A stretch of 7,030 nucleotides of DNA from an uncultured Ruminococcus sp. (GTDB lineage: Bacteria > Bacillota > Clostridia > Oscillospirales > Acutalibacteraceae): NCBI GenBank assembly GCA_902802975.1, contig CADCOF010000097.1:1-7030 (forward strand), read 5' to 3'. Shown piece after piece: positions 7,015 to 7,030 of this stretch. The position numbers and the translations under genes are program-made. Position 1 is the stretch's first letter; the number at the start of each line of letters is the position of its first letter. The notes under the pieces were generated by a model that saw nothing but the letters and a program-made list of their open reading frames with translations, had not been told where the DNA came from and searched no databases.

Positions 7015-7030
7015 AAAAACTTTGTGATGC

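Overview
The window is a low-GC Firmicutes-type locus. The base composition is AT-rich, start sites carry GGAGG-like ribosome binding sites, and the ATPases are of the EssC/YukB kind rather than the actinobacterial EccC kind. A gut-type Clostridia (Ruminococcaceae/Oscillospiraceae-like) is my best guess from overall style; nothing in the window fixes the taxon. All supported genes are on the + strand.

Layout. (1) Positions 1-620 hold the 3' end of a gene for an unrecognised repetitive protein. Two 28-residue tandem units are visible and the array probably continues upstream of the window. (2) Positions 621-756 are non-coding, with a good candidate sigma-A promoter and, downstream of it, a terminator-like hairpin just before the next gene. 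(3) Positions 757-2229 encode a secreted-then-anchored protein: signal peptide, extracellular von Willebrand A (vWA) domain with a MIDAS motif, Ser/Glu-rich stalk, one membrane helix and a cytoplasmic FHA-like domain. (4) Positions 2248-5361 encode the membrane half of a type VII secretion ATPase (EssC). It has a ubiquitin/YukD-like N-terminus where FHA domains are usual, two membrane helices, a degenerate ATPase-like domain and an intact first FtsK/SpoIIIE ATPase domain (D1). (5) Positions 5369-6916 encode a separate soluble protein that matches the remaining C-terminal part of EssC, with ATPase domains D2 and D3. (6) Positions 6917-7030 are non-coding, with a long inverted repeat.

How it fits together. 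The last three genes are tightly spaced (18 nt and 7 nt gaps) and almost certainly form one transcription unit. Together they look like the motor of a divergent type VIIb secretion system whose parts have been rearranged. The usual single EssC chain is split cleanly between D1 and D2. The FHA module normally at the EssC N-terminus is instead found on the inner side of a vWA membrane protein. A YukD/EsaB-like ubiquitin fold appears to be fused to the motor. No WXG100 protein, EssB/YukC, EsaA or LXG toxin is encoded in the window, so substrates and remaining membrane parts must lie outside it or be absent. The rearranged, split motor with its vWA-FHA partner is the most notable content here.
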